Shown: piece by piece, positions 44,087 through 51,273 of the stretch
How the letters are laid out: each line of letters starts with the position of its first letter
How positions within the stretch are numbered: position 1 is the first letter of the stretch
Origin: Mesorhizobium sp.
Lineage (GTDB): Bacteria > Pseudomonadota > Alphaproteobacteria > Rhizobiales > Rhizobiaceae
NCBI GenBank assembly: GCA_022833215.1
Contig: JAIPUZ010000013.1
Span: 62,001-126,000 of the forward strand
Reading direction: 5' to 3'
DNA length: 64,000 nt
Made by a program: the position numbers and the translations under genes
Notes under the pieces: generated by a model
Told to the model about the DNA's origin: nothing
What the model saw: the letters and a program-made list of their open reading frames with translations, nothing else
The model's database searches: none

Positions 44087-44821
44087 TCAGGGGCGACGCT
44101 CCACGCCGGCCTCGAACAGACGCAGGCCGAAGAAACCGGCGAGGAAGCCTCCGATATGAGCCTCCCAGGCGATCTGGGCTTCCTCGCCCGGCACGATGCC
44201 AACAAGGCCGGTGACAAGGTTGATCACCATCCATACGGACAGGAAGGTAATGACGGCGCGCGAGCGCACGATTTCCCTCATCGGCAAAGGGCGTCCGGCA
44301 AAGGCCCCTTTCCCGGTCGAGCGATCGATGCGGAAGGCAAATCTGGCGGCAGCGCCCATCATGCCCGAAATGGCGCCCGAAGCCCCGACAAGCGGCGCCT
44401 GCCCCAAAGGGTGGATGGCGTAGAAGAAAAATGCCGCAACCAGCCCCGTAACGGCGAAGAATACAGCGAAGCGCAATGCGCCGAGCCGGTTGGCGAGCGG
44501 CGAGCCGAAGGCCGCCATCCAAACCATGTTCACGGCCAGATGGGCGAAGCTGCCATGCAGCAAGGCATAGGTGAACGGACTGGTGAACGCATAGACATCC
44601 AGAACATAGTCGCCGGAATAGCGGATGGGCACGAAAGCCGTGCGGATGATCAGATCGAAATCCTGCTCCGGCGACAGAAGATAGGTGCGCACCACATGAA
44701 TGCCGGCGCACAGAACCAGCAGCACCAGCACGATACCGGGAAGATTGAATACGGGTTCGCGACGGGGTGTTGCGCGTGGCGCCGCATCCCACGGCTCGGG
44801 CGCACGGTCGGGTTCGCTCAT
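44087..44821 (-). CDS. Rhomboid-family intramembrane serine protease
   Basis: A 244-residue polytopic membrane protease with about six hydrophobic segments. The catalytic Ser148 is in VGASGAISG and the catalytic His222 in WEAHIGGFLAGF; the HGSFAHLAVNM motif of segment 2 is present too. It cleaves membrane proteins within the bilayer; the natural substrate is unknown. A strong leftward terminator lies about 110 bp upstream of its start. Confidence 0.92.
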   Translation of the reverse strand: MSEPDRAPEPWDAAPRATPRREPVFNLPGIVLVLLVLCAGIHVVRTYLLSPEQDFDLIIRTAFVPIRYSGDYVLDVYAFTSPFTYALLHGSFAHLAVNMVWMAAFGSPLANRLGALRFAVFFAVTGLVAAFFFYAIHPLGQAPLVGASGAISGMMGAAARFAFRIDRSTGKGAFAGRPLPMREIVRSRAVITFLSVWMVINLVTGLVGIVPGEEAQIAWEAHIGGFLAGFFGLRLFEAGVERRP

Positions 44822-44931
44822 GGAGGATCATCCTGTTCGAAGGTTGCCATGTAGGCGAGGTCGGGCCGTTTTCCAAACGGCGAATCGTCACTTCCCCGGC
44901 GAATCACGGCACGGGACAGGTACATCGAATC

Positions 44932-44967
44932 AAAAAAATGGCCGTTCAGGGTTTCCCCCGAACGGCC
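44932..44967 (-). terminator. Strong Rho-independent terminator, leftward
   Basis: On the minus strand, GGCCGTTC and GAACGGCC form an 8-bp stem with an inner GGG/CCC extension, directly followed by ATTTTTTT. The T7 tract (44932-44938) makes it a convincing terminator. Confidence 0.8.
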
Positions 44968-45100
44968 GATCGAGCCCCTCGGCTCCCCTGGACCTTTGAC
45001 CGGAACACTGCCGCCTTCGTCAGGCGGGCCGTTTTCCAAAGTGATTTCAACGTCTCACAGGAAACGCGCATTCGCAATCTAAACCCTTTGTTAACCTTAA
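44968..45100 (-). ncRNA. Candidate small RNA ending at 44932
   Basis: The leftward terminator at 44932-44967 has no protein gene upstream of it on its strand, since the next gene to the right points the other way. A short transcript beginning somewhere in 44990-45100 is the simplest explanation. No sequence family is recognised and the 5' end is not defined. Confidence 0.3.
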
Positions 45101-45233
45101 CAGCCTCGAGCCGTGCACAAGCCTTCGCAAGACTGGCACGGTTCATGCTGCGCACCGCATGTAGGTCGTCGGAAATGTCCTCCTGTTCATCGTTGGGACA
45201 ATCAGACTTCAGATTGCACAGAGCGGAGTGAAC

Positions 45234-45875
45234 ATGAAACTCGCAGGATCCATCGCACTGTTCCATTATTGGAATCGGCTGCGCGACGGACGCTCTGCGC
45301 CGAAGCGTACGGAAATCGAGCCGGCGGACATCAGGAAGCTGCTGGCCGACACGTTCATACTCGAAAAGGATTCGCGCGGCGAAGCTGTCTTTCGCCTCGC
45401 CGGCACGCGGCTGTGCGCCGCCTATGGACGGGAACTGAAAGGATTCAGCTTTCCCTCCCTGTGGCGCGCGAAGGACCAGCGGCTGATTTCCCGGCTCGTG
45501 GATGGCGTCTTCCAGAAACACACCGTCATGCTCGTCGCCTATCAGGCGATCAGCCGAAGCGGTCGCAAGGTGCCGTTCGAATTGCTGGCGCTGCCGCTCG
45601 ATGGCGGAGCCGAAAGCCAGCGTTGCCTGGGTGTCGCCGCGCCTGCCCACAAGCCATTCTGGCTCGGGGCCGACCCGGTTGTCGATGCGACCATCGACAA
45701 TATGCGGATCGTCGACCCGCAAGCCGAGCGGATCGCGAGACCCGAACGGCCTGCAATCGGAACCCCTGCCCTTGCTCCCGACAACCTCGATGCTGCAAGC
45801 GCGCTGGCCGGGTATGGCAAGGTCCGCAGAATCCGGCATCTTCTGGTGCTCGATGGCGGCCGCGAAGACCGGTGA
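45234..45875 (+). CDS. PAS-domain protein (MopJ-type)
   Basis: A 213-residue soluble protein with one PAS domain of the PAS_5 type (LFHYWNRLRDGRSAPKRTEIEPADIRKLLADTFIL, FRLAGTRLCAAYGRELKG). In Caulobacter the related MopJ links stress signals to polar signalling; that connection is from family knowledge. The ATG at 45234 follows GCGGAGTGAAC. It is followed 113 bp later by a PilZ gene, a pair often conserved in Hyphomicrobiales, which suggests a role in cyclic-di-GMP-linked cell behaviour. Confidence 0.83.
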   Translation: MKLAGSIALFHYWNRLRDGRSAPKRTEIEPADIRKLLADTFILEKDSRGEAVFRLAGTRLCAAYGRELKGFSFPSLWRAKDQRLISRLVDGVFQKHTVMLVAYQAISRSGRKVPFELLALPLDGGAESQRCLGVAAPAHKPFWLGADPVVDATIDNMRIVDPQAERIARPERPAIGTPALAPDNLDAASALAGYGKVRRIRHLLVLDGGREDR

Positions 45876-45988
45876 CGCCCGTCGCTTCGCCCGGTTTCAT
45901 TTGCTGCTTGTTAACCTTCCCTGGTCATAATTGTGGCAAGAATCCGTCCGCGGCCAAGGGCGGGACGGCCAACGGGGTGCAGGCGGTT

Positions 45989-46606
45989 ATGAATTCAGCG
46001 GCGAATGTGCAGACGCCGTCCCAGTCCGAAAGGCGCAGCTTCCAGCGCGTGCGGATCAAGGTCTACGGTCGTTTCATGCTGGAAGACAAATCCGAGCATC
46101 CCTGCCAGGTCATCGAAATGTCGCCCGGAAACATGGCTCTGCGCACGGATCGCATCGGCGAACCGGGTGAGCGGGTGATCGCCTATATCGACCACATCGG
46201 CCGTGTCGAGGGTGTGATCGTGCGCACCTTCCAGAGCGGCTTTGCCATGACGGTTCTGGCCTCCGAGCGCAAACGCGAGAAACTGGCCGCTCAGCTTACA
46301 TGGCTTGCCAACCGCCACGAACTCGATCTGCCGGAAGACCGCCGCCATGAGCGCGTGGCTCCGCGCAATCCGATCAGCGTGCTGCATCTGCTGGATGGAC
46401 GCCAGTACCCCTGCCGCATCATTGACCTGTCGCTGTCCGGTGCGGCAATAGAGATCGAGGTGAAGCCGGCGGTCGGGATTCAGGTGACACTCGGCACCAT
46501 GCGCGGACAGATCGTACGCCATTTCGAGGAAGGCGTGGCGATCGAATTCGCGATTGTCCAGCGCCCGGAAACGCTCGACGCGGAATTCAACGCTCCCCGC
46601 AGCTAA
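45989..46606 (+). CDS. Tandem PilZ-domain protein
   Basis: A 205-residue protein of two PilZ-like domains. The first starts RRSFQRVRIKVYGRFML. The second has RRHERVAPRNPISVLHL and the CRIIDLSLSGAAIE motif of cyclic-di-GMP receptors (R-x3-R then D/N-x-S-x2-G). The second domain has the complete signature; the first has a weakened (EMSPGNMAL) version. It probably binds cyclic-di-GMP and controls motility, envelope or polysaccharide. The longer frame from 45113 overlaps the PAS gene and is rejected. Confidence 0.88.
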   Translation: MNSAANVQTPSQSERRSFQRVRIKVYGRFMLEDKSEHPCQVIEMSPGNMALRTDRIGEPGERVIAYIDHIGRVEGVIVRTFQSGFAMTVLASERKREKLAAQLTWLANRHELDLPEDRRHERVAPRNPISVLHLLDGRQYPCRIIDLSLSGAAIEIEVKPAVGIQVTLGTMRGQIVRHFEEGVAIEFAIVQRPETLDAEFNAPRS

Positions 46607-47162
46607 AGCATGCCGCCCGGCGGCCGGGGAAAAACCGTCCGCCGCCACACAGATGCAGACAGAGCCACGATCCGGATCGTCAGGATACCCTTCCCCCTGA
46701 ACAGATCGATCTTCCAGCTCCGCCTCACGCCTGACAGGCCGCGACCGCGCAGCGGGCGTTCTGACAAACGCTGATCCGGTTTTTTCCCAACCGCTTATAT
46801 GCGTCATGGTCGCCGTGCCCGATACGATGCCTGGCGCCTGAAAAGGCAGCCGAGAGGCGACGGCCATCAGGCCATCTCTGAACCCGGCGGGAAACTCCCG
46901 ATGGTCCGGCAGCCATCAACCGTTCCCCATAGCCTCCGGAAGGCATGGCCATGGGGAAAAGCAAAGCGCATTTCCCGCCAGCCTTCCCCAGCCCCTTGCC
47001 GGCTCGACCTCACTGGAAAGATAAAATTTGAATCAATTCTGTTTTAAATTTTATTCTTGTTTTATATTAAAACGATCTACGTTTTACTCAATATCTTCTT
47101 CCGTATTTTGCGTCAAATAAATTCACACCTGTCATTGTCTTCTCAAACGGGGAGACATCATA
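46607..47162. other. Intergenic region with AT-rich leader
   Basis: 556 bp with no convincing gene. Around 46916-46956 a stem TTCCCCAT...ATGGGGAA encloses a smaller inner stem. From about 47018 to 47110 the DNA turns strikingly AT-rich (runs of T and A, e.g. GTTTTAAATTTTATTC), unlike the rest of the core region. This immediately precedes the transglutaminase-like gene and may be its promoter or a target for a MucR/H-NS-like protein. Confidence 0.6.
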
Positions 47163-47768
47163 ATGACTTTCAACCGGGGCGCTTCGCTCATCACGGCTCT
47201 GACACTGCTGCTCGCCTCGCTTGGCGCGGCCAATGCCGGCGGCAGCCATATGCACACCGGAGGCCGCACGACGCAGCCGGTCGGGCATTATGAATTCTGC
47301 CAGGGGCTTCCGCGGGAGTGCCGTCAGAAAACCCCGAAGAGAGCGCCCGTAGAGCTGTCGCGCAAGCTGTGGGCCACGATCATCGCGGTCAACAACGACG
47401 TCAACACCAGCGTCACACCGCGCACAGATATGGAAATATGGGGCCGCGAGGAAGTGTGGTCCTACCCGGTCAACGGCGAAGGCGATTGCGAGGACTATGT
47501 TCTGGAAAAGCGCCGCCGCCTGATGCAGGCCGGCGTTCCTGCTGGCAACCTGCTCATCACCGTGGTGCGCCAGCCGAACGGCGAAGGCCATGCGGTGCTT
47601 ACCGTTCACACCAGCCTGGGCGATTTCATCCTCGACAATCTGGAAGGCAAGGTCCTGCCCTGGTCGGAAACGCCTTACACCTATCTCAAGCGCCAGTCCG
47701 TGCAGCACTCCGGCGTCTGGGTCTCCATCAGCGACGGTCGTGCCGACGCGGTGGCCAGCGTCCGCTAA
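47163..47768 (+). CDS. Bacterial transglutaminase-like cysteine peptidase (BTLCP)
   Basis: A 201-residue secreted protein. After a signal peptide (about residues 1-25) comes a transglutaminase-like fold with the catalytic triad C109 (GDCEDYV), H143 (GHAVL) and D158 (DNLEG), the LapG-type arrangement. LapG cuts biofilm adhesins when cyclic-di-GMP is low. This protein is of the shorter DUF920/BTLCP group, for which that role is plausible but unproven. GGGGAGA lies upstream of the start. Confidence 0.88.
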   Translation: MTFNRGASLITALTLLLASLGAANAGGSHMHTGGRTTQPVGHYEFCQGLPRECRQKTPKRAPVELSRKLWATIIAVNNDVNTSVTPRTDMEIWGREEVWSYPVNGEGDCEDYVLEKRRRLMQAGVPAGNLLITVVRQPNGEGHAVLTVHTSLGDFILDNLEGKVLPWSETPYTYLKRQSVQHSGVWVSISDGRADAVASVR

Positions 47769-47848
47769 CCCCGGCCGGAACCGGCAGCTCAGCATCACAG
47801 GACAAACCCGGTCGAGTCCCCCCATCCCCGTCCCATGACCGGGTTTCA

Positions 47849-47885
47849 GGAGCCGGCCCCTCCCCGAGGGCCGGCTCCGCTTTTT
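47849..47885 (+). terminator. Rho-independent terminator after BTLCP gene
   Basis: GGAGCCGGCCC (47849-47859) and GGGCCGGCTCC (47868-47878) form an 11-bp stem followed by GCTTTTT. It lies between convergent genes and may serve the minus-strand gene too, though with no T-tract on that side. Confidence 0.85.
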
Positions 47886-47903
47886 AAAGCGACCGTGACC
47901 GGA

Positions 47904-48437
47904 TCAATCTTCAAGCGGTGTGAGTCCGGCATTGAAACGCCTGCCGTTCTCGACATAGTGCGCCGCCGACTGCCGCAGTTTCTCAACCGTCGCATCGTCG
48001 AGGGTTCGCGCGACCCTGGCCGGAGAACCGACGATAAGGGAATTGTCCGGGAATTCCTTGCCCTCGGTAACCAGCGCGCCGGCGCCTACCAGCGAGTTGC
48101 TGCCGATCTTCGCCCCGTTCAGAACGATCGCGCCCATGCCGATCAGGCTGTTGTCACCGATGGTGCAGCCATGAAGAAGCGCGCGGTGCCCGATGGTGCA
48201 CCCCTTGCCGATCGTCAGAGGAAAGCCGGGGTCCGTGTGCATGATCGTATGCTCCTGCACATTCGTGTCCTCGCCAATGGCAATGACATCATTGTCGCCG
48301 CGAAGGACGGCGCCGAACCAGATCCCGACATTGCGGCCGACCGAAATATTTCCGATCAGGGTCGCGTCGGGCGCCACCCAGTTCGTCTGCCTGTCGTCGA
48401 AACGCGGTTCAATTCCATCGATTGCGTAGGTCGGCAT
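47904..48437 (-). CDS. Gamma-carbonic anhydrase family protein
   Basis: A 177-residue left-handed beta-helix trimer of the gamma-carbonic anhydrase family, built from hexapeptide repeats (IGNISVGRNVGIW and onwards). The three zinc-type histidines are visible: H67, H84 and H89 (IMHTDPG, IGHRALLHG). Whether it hydrates CO2 or has another acyl-related role is not decided by the sequence. Full length, starting at ATG 48437. Confidence 0.9.
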   Translation of the reverse strand: MPTYAIDGIEPRFDDRQTNWVAPDATLIGNISVGRNVGIWFGAVLRGDNDVIAIGEDTNVQEHTIMHTDPGFPLTIGKGCTIGHRALLHGCTIGDNSLIGMGAIVLNGAKIGSNSLVGAGALVTEGKEFPDNSLIVGSPARVARTLDDATVEKLRQSAAHYVENGRRFNAGLTPLED

Positions 48438-48563
48438 GTCATCTCCTGATTAAACTGACCCGGTATCGGGACCGTACCTTTACGCTCCCTTTACCATAAA
48501 TCTCCACAGTCGCACCTGACGGGCGACGGTCGCCCTGTCGCAAACCATGTGTCCCGGTGCACG

Positions 48564-49301
48564 ATGAAAGAGGCAGTTGCAACGCAGCAATTCAGGGTTG
48601 CCGATTCGCCGCTGATGACGAGGGTCTTCTACGGCCTTGTCGCGCTGGCGATCCTGTCGCTTGCGGTGACGGTCGCCGGCAAATGGCTCGGCGAGCGCAT
48701 CGCCATGGGCGGACATACCGACGATACGACAATCCACGCCATTGTCGTGGGTGACAATCTGCTGGCGGTTCCGGCCAACATGATCCGGTTCGAGCAGGCG
48801 AGGCGCAACGGCAATGCCGAACGACTCGACCTCTATGTGCGCTATCCGGCCATGGAAGGTTACAGCAGCGCCGCGCGCGATGCCTTCAACCATGCGGACG
48901 CAAGCGACTCCATCCTGTTCCTGGGCTTCTCGGAACAGATCATGTCGCGCGATATGAGCGGGCGCTTTGGCCCGATCTACAGCTCGCTGATCGTCAGCCC
49001 CGGAAAACCGGGACCTGCCGGCATCATGTTCCACGAGTTTCCGGAAAATTCCGGCTATCTGGGCGAAATTCTCGCCGTGGCCGAACGACCGGGTCGCGAC
49101 CCGTTCGTGGCCCGCTGCCTCACCGGGCCTGCCGCCGAAAAATCGCTCGCGCCATGCGAGCGGGACATTCTGGCGGGCGACCGCCTCAGCCTCACCTACC
49201 GCTTCCCGCAGCGTTTCCTCGGCGAATGGCAGGCGCTGGATGCGGCGGTGGAAAATTTCGCCGCATCCATGCTGGGAGCCTCAGCCGCGCAATCGCGCTG
49301 A
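48564..49301 (+). CDS. Conserved hypothetical membrane-anchored protein
   Basis: A 245-residue protein with one N-terminal membrane segment (about residues 20-42, TRVFYGLVALAILSLAVTVAG) and a large periplasmic part without known motifs. A short Cys pair (ARCLTGPA...APCERD) may form a disulfide. It is common in this order as an uncharacterised protein. I use the ATG at 48564 in place of the earlier frame start at 48549. I do not recognise a function. Confidence 0.7.
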   Translation: MKEAVATQQFRVADSPLMTRVFYGLVALAILSLAVTVAGKWLGERIAMGGHTDDTTIHAIVVGDNLLAVPANMIRFEQARRNGNAERLDLYVRYPAMEGYSSAARDAFNHADASDSILFLGFSEQIMSRDMSGRFGPIYSSLIVSPGKPGPAGIMFHEFPENSGYLGEILAVAERPGRDPFVARCLTGPAAEKSLAPCERDILAGDRLSLTYRFPQRFLGEWQALDAAVENFAASMLGASAAQSR

Positions 49302-49325
49302 AATCCCGTTCCTCGCGCCGACGGA

Positions 49326-49529
49326 TCAGCCGAGGTCGATGTCCAGAATGGCCATCGAGAAATTGTAGTCGCCGTCGTCCTCATCCTTGAAAACGATGCC
49401 GAGGAATTCGTCGCCGATATAGACTTCGGCCGAGTCGTCCTTGCGCGGACGGGCCTTCACTTCGAGGCGCGGATTCTGGAAGACGCGCTTGAAATAGGCG
49501 TCGAGCTTTCGGATTTCGTCGGGTTTCAA
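49326..49529 (-). CDS. DUF3126 family protein
   Basis: A 67-residue small protein of the DUF3126 family: EIRKLDAYFKRVFQNPRLEVKARP, then AEVYIGDEFLGIVF and an acidic tail (KDEDDGDYNFSMAILDIDLG). Unknown function, conserved in alphaproteobacteria, and usually next to cysE as here (115 bp downstream). The spacing suggests one transcript. Confidence 0.9.
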   Translation of the reverse strand: MKPDEIRKLDAYFKRVFQNPRLEVKARPRKDDSAEVYIGDEFLGIVFKDEDDGDYNFSMAILDIDLG

Positions 49530-49644
49530 GGATTCTCTCCGCTAACGGGCTGGATATGAGACGCGCTTCTTGCACGCACTCATTCCTCTGTAAAGGCAAG
49601 GCAACACGTTGCGCCCTGCCAAAATTTCCCGGCAACCGTCGGCC

Positions 49645-50490
49645 TCAGATATCGAAGCTGATGACCTGGTCCATCACCTGCGAAGGCAGAAGCTGATCCA
49701 TCTCGCGCGACGGCTGGTCCTCGCAACTGGTCTCGCCGACAATGCGCGCCGGCACGCCCGCCACCGTCTTGTTGTGCGGAACATGTGACAGCACCACCGA
49801 ACCGGCCGCGACTTTCGAGCAGTGGCCTATTTCGATATTGCCCAGAATCTTGGCCCCTGCCCCGATCAGCACGCCGCGACGAATCTTGGGATGACGATCG
49901 CCGCTCGCCTTGCCGGTACCGCCCAGCGTCACATTGTGCAGGATCGACACGTCATCCTCGATAACCGCGGTCTGGCCGACCACGAGGCCGGTGGCATGGT
50001 CGAGGAACACACCCTTGCCGATGCGCGCGGCCGGGTTGATGTCGGTCTGGAACACCGAGGACGACCGGCTTTGCAGATAGAGCGCGAAGTCCCTGCGGCC
50101 GCGGTTCCACAGCCAGTGCGCCAGCCGGTGCGTCTGGATGGCATGGAAGCCCTTGAAGTACAGCACGGGTTCAAGAAAACGCTCGCAGGCCGGATCCCGG
50201 TCGTAATAGGCCTGAATGTCGACACGCACGACCGTCGACCACTCCGGATCGTCCTCGCGCATCGCATCGAAGGCCTGGCGGATCAGGTCCGCGCCAATAT
50301 CCTGATGCGCGAGCCGTTCCGCCAGCCGGTGGGTCACGGCATCCTCAAGGCTCGCCTGATTGAGGATGGTGGAATACAGGAACGCAGCCAGCAGCGGGTC
50401 GCGATTGACGGCAGCCATTGCTTCGTCGCGGACGGAACGCCAGATCGGATCGACCGGTTGCAGCACATTGTGGCGCAAGAGCGTGTTCAT
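49645..50490 (-). CDS. cysE: Serine O-acetyltransferase
   Basis: A 281-residue enzyme making O-acetylserine, the entry to cysteine synthesis. The N-terminal helical SATase domain (residues 10-140) is followed by hexapeptide repeats and the active-site stretch DHATGLVVGQTAVI, HNVTLGGTGK. The C-terminal tail ends in ISFDI, the typical Ile end that docks into O-acetylserine sulfhydrylase. Full length. Confidence 0.95.
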   Translation of the reverse strand: MNTLLRHNVLQPVDPIWRSVRDEAMAAVNRDPLLAAFLYSTILNQASLEDAVTHRLAERLAHQDIGADLIRQAFDAMREDDPEWSTVVRVDIQAYYDRDPACERFLEPVLYFKGFHAIQTHRLAHWLWNRGRRDFALYLQSRSSSVFQTDINPAARIGKGVFLDHATGLVVGQTAVIEDDVSILHNVTLGGTGKASGDRHPKIRRGVLIGAGAKILGNIEIGHCSKVAAGSVVLSHVPHNKTVAGVPARIVGETSCEDQPSREMDQLLPSQVMDQVISFDI

Positions 50491-50696
50491 CTACATGTCT
50501 CCGCCGCGCCGCCCTCAGGCACGGCGCGCTTGAATATCGCAGGCCGGAGCACAGGCGTCACGGCCATACACAACGGGCCAGGTCGCCGCCGGGCCAATTT
50601 CCCACAGCTATAAAGCAGTTCCGGCAACCGGTGAACTCAATTTTCCTGATCATGGCTTCAATTGGGTTGCCTTGCCGCAAAGTCAACCTGACGACG

Positions 50697-50716
50697 AAAA
50701 ACCCCGCGCTCGCGGG
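50697..50716 (-). terminator. Possible leftward terminator, no gene upstream
   Basis: On the minus strand CCCGC and GCGGG form a short GC stem directly followed by GTTTTTCG. The stem is only 5 bp, so the call is modest. It would end a leftward transcript starting between here and nrdJ. Confidence 0.45.
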
Positions 50717-50860
50717 CATTGGCCACAGGCAAGTGGGGCTGTCGCTTCTCCCCGATATCCACACAAGCGACATACAAGATGTTGGGGGTCATAAAACTTG
50801 CAGGACGAGCCCTTGACGAATGCCCTTCGAGTCGCCTTTTATTGGCCATGCGTTCGGTGT
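50717..50860 (-). ncRNA. Candidate small RNA ending at 50697
   Basis: Minus-strand DNA here can fold into two small stems (GGGGAGAAGCGACAGCCCC; CCACTTGCCTGTGG) just before a terminator-like stem with a T5 run. No coding gene on this strand could use that terminator. The 5' end is not defined and no RNA family is recognised. Confidence 0.28.
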
Positions 50861-51006
50861 TGCGGACGCGGCCGGAGAGTTTCGAGCCCGGTCTTTTTCC
50901 CGGATAAAGCGCGTTTGGTCCGCATGTTTTCGTTCAGAACGGAAGGCTGCGGAGACGTCTTTTTGCGCCTGGAAGCAGATAAAAGGCTCGAAATTTTTAT
51001 CGTTTA

Positions 51007-51022
51007 ATACTATATTTAGTGT
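51007..51022. promoter_or_regulatory. NrdR-like box 1
   Basis: ATACTATATTTAGTGT matches 14 of the 16 positions of the NrdR consensus ACACWATATATWGTGT. NrdR represses ribonucleotide reductase genes. It is 267 bp upstream of the nrdJ start, near which the main promoter may lie. A partial half-site (TAGATAGTGT) follows at 51042-51051. Confidence 0.6.
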
Positions 51023-51243
51023 TTGCGATCACCATTCCGGCTAGATAGTGTGGCGCACTCCTCCGTATGGAGGAATTGCAGTGATTTTTGATCCCGACAG
51101 GCGGATGGCCTCCGGCGCTTCCGCAATTGTCGTGGAGCCGGTTGCCGGTCACATCGGAAAAGCAGGCTCGGCCCGCTGCTCCGACGTCTTGTCCGGATCA
51201 GGTGCCGTTTTTCGGGGAACGGGTTGGGCGGACGCCCCGAAAA

Positions 51244-51259
51244 GCGCTATATATAGTCG
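51244..51259. promoter_or_regulatory. NrdR-like box 2
   Basis: GCGCTATATATAGTCG has the palindromic core CTATATATAG of the NrdR box and ends 14 bp before the nrdJ start codon. NrdR boxes normally come in pairs about 31-32 bp apart; this one is 237 bp from box 1, so any cooperation would be unusual. Confidence 0.55.
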
Positions 51260-51273
51260 AAGGGACAAACGAG

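Larger units (their letters stand above)
44822..45233. other. Intergenic region with leftward terminator and repeat
   Basis: 412 bp between the divergent rhomboid and PAS genes. It contains a strong minus-strand terminator (44932-44967) that cannot serve either flanking gene, so a leftward transcript starting between 44968 and about 45100 is likely. A 16-bp direct repeat, CGGGCCGTTTTCCAAA, occurs at 44862-44877 and 45025-45040. No protein-coding frame is convincing. Confidence 0.6.
50491..51273. other. Intergenic region between cysE and nrdJ
   Basis: 783 bp between divergent cysE and nrdJ. No convincing protein gene. Two NrdR-like boxes (51007-51022 and 51244-51259) mark the nrdJ control region. 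A leftward terminator-like hairpin at 50697-50716 lies where no leftward gene ends, and two small minus-strand stems just upstream of it (GGGG...CCCC and CCAC...GTGG, 50718-50754) suggest a small RNA. Confidence 0.6.
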
